From Nostoc sp. PA-18-2419 (GTDB taxonomy: Bacteria; Cyanobacteriota; Cyanobacteriia; Cyanobacteriales; Nostocaceae), in assembly GCF_005869855.1 (NCBI RefSeq), contig NZ_SZNH01000008.1:21451-57709 (forward strand): a stretch of 36,259 nucleotides of DNA. Direction: 5' to 3'. Of the stretch, positions 36,012-36,259 are shown one piece after another. The position numbers and the translations under genes were made by a program. Position 1 is the stretch's first letter; the number at the start of each line of letters is the position of its first letter. The notes under the pieces were generated by a model. That model was given only the letters and a program-made list of their open reading frames with translations. It had not been told where the DNA came from and ran no database searches.

Positions 36012-36259
36012 TCTCCACCACCTTTGCTGCTAATCGTCACAATAGAAAAGAAAGCATCAATTTAGCATCCCCAGACGCTAGACCTGAACAAGCTTTTAAG
36101 TTGTAATCATTTTGGGACATACCCGGTAGGCAAGATCCTAACACCCACTGACTGACAAGGGAGAAGCAACGACACATGAAGATAACAAACCATGACTTAA
36201 TACTCAAAAATATTAATACCAGGGGTTTGCCCCACAGGTTGTGGATGCTCTCAATAGTG

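Noticed and set aside
36236..36245. TTGTGGATG near the right end as another DnaA box upstream of dnaA
   Set aside because: Two mismatches from the box consensus and isolated; not supported.

Overview
The window looks like a piece of a filamentous, probably heterocyst-forming cyanobacterial chromosome (Nostoc/Anabaena type). The evidence is: many HIP1 octamers (GCGATCGC) inside and between genes; heptamer tandem repeats of the STRR type; LL-diaminopimelate aminotransferase; a sensor kinase with bilin-type GAF domains; a CRISPR repeat ending in GGAAAC; and DnaA boxes of the form TTTTCCACA. Assignments come from reading the sequence and from knowledge of the families. No database search was run.

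Layout. 1-4970: 5'-cut type II NADH dehydrogenase, dapL, a frameshifted Uma2-family gene, and a minus-strand CLC transporter with the fluoride-type filter. A fluoride riboswitch at 5070-5142 precedes that transporter. 5282-9155: an RCK-pore-RCK potassium-channel-like protein, HtpX protease and a small conserved-looking protein. 9474-11701: a NarL-type response regulator and its probable histidine kinase. 12281-15221: a small lipoprotein, a CtpA-type protease and an unrecognised membrane protein. 15222-15863: a graveyard with a broken HicB antitoxin and another minus-strand remnant. 15864-20614: aspS, then a large beta-helix/Calx-beta/RTX secreted protein. 20679-22096: a chimeric pseudogene (short-chain dehydrogenase start joined to a neutral invertase end), then a CRISPR leader and an array of 13 repeats and 12 spacers with no cas genes in the window.

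22146-28098: menH, a VOC-fold protein, ackA, a coiled-coil protein, a possible PD-(D/E)XK protein, and an ArsA/Get3-like ATPase with an Hsp20-like tail. 28099-32616: a large histidine kinase with four GAF domains, three of which carry the Cys-His bilin-attachment pair; an apparent MITE; a 50-residue membrane protein; and a cupin. 32738-36011: sulfate-binding lipoprotein, a cluster of nine DnaA boxes (likely oriC), and dnaA.

Most genes stand alone with their own signals; few obvious operons are present. Functional links visible here are the fluoride riboswitch with its CLC-F gene, the histidine kinase with the response regulator, and dnaA with the adjacent DnaA-box cluster. Most intergenic regions hold small hairpins or dispersed repeats. 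I found no rRNA or tRNA gene. The most notable points are the fluoride switch/transporter pair, the orphan CRISPR array beside decayed genes, the RCK-flanked channel with an unusual filter, the multi-bilin kinase, the oriC cluster, and several newly visible pseudogenes and small mobile-repeat footprints.
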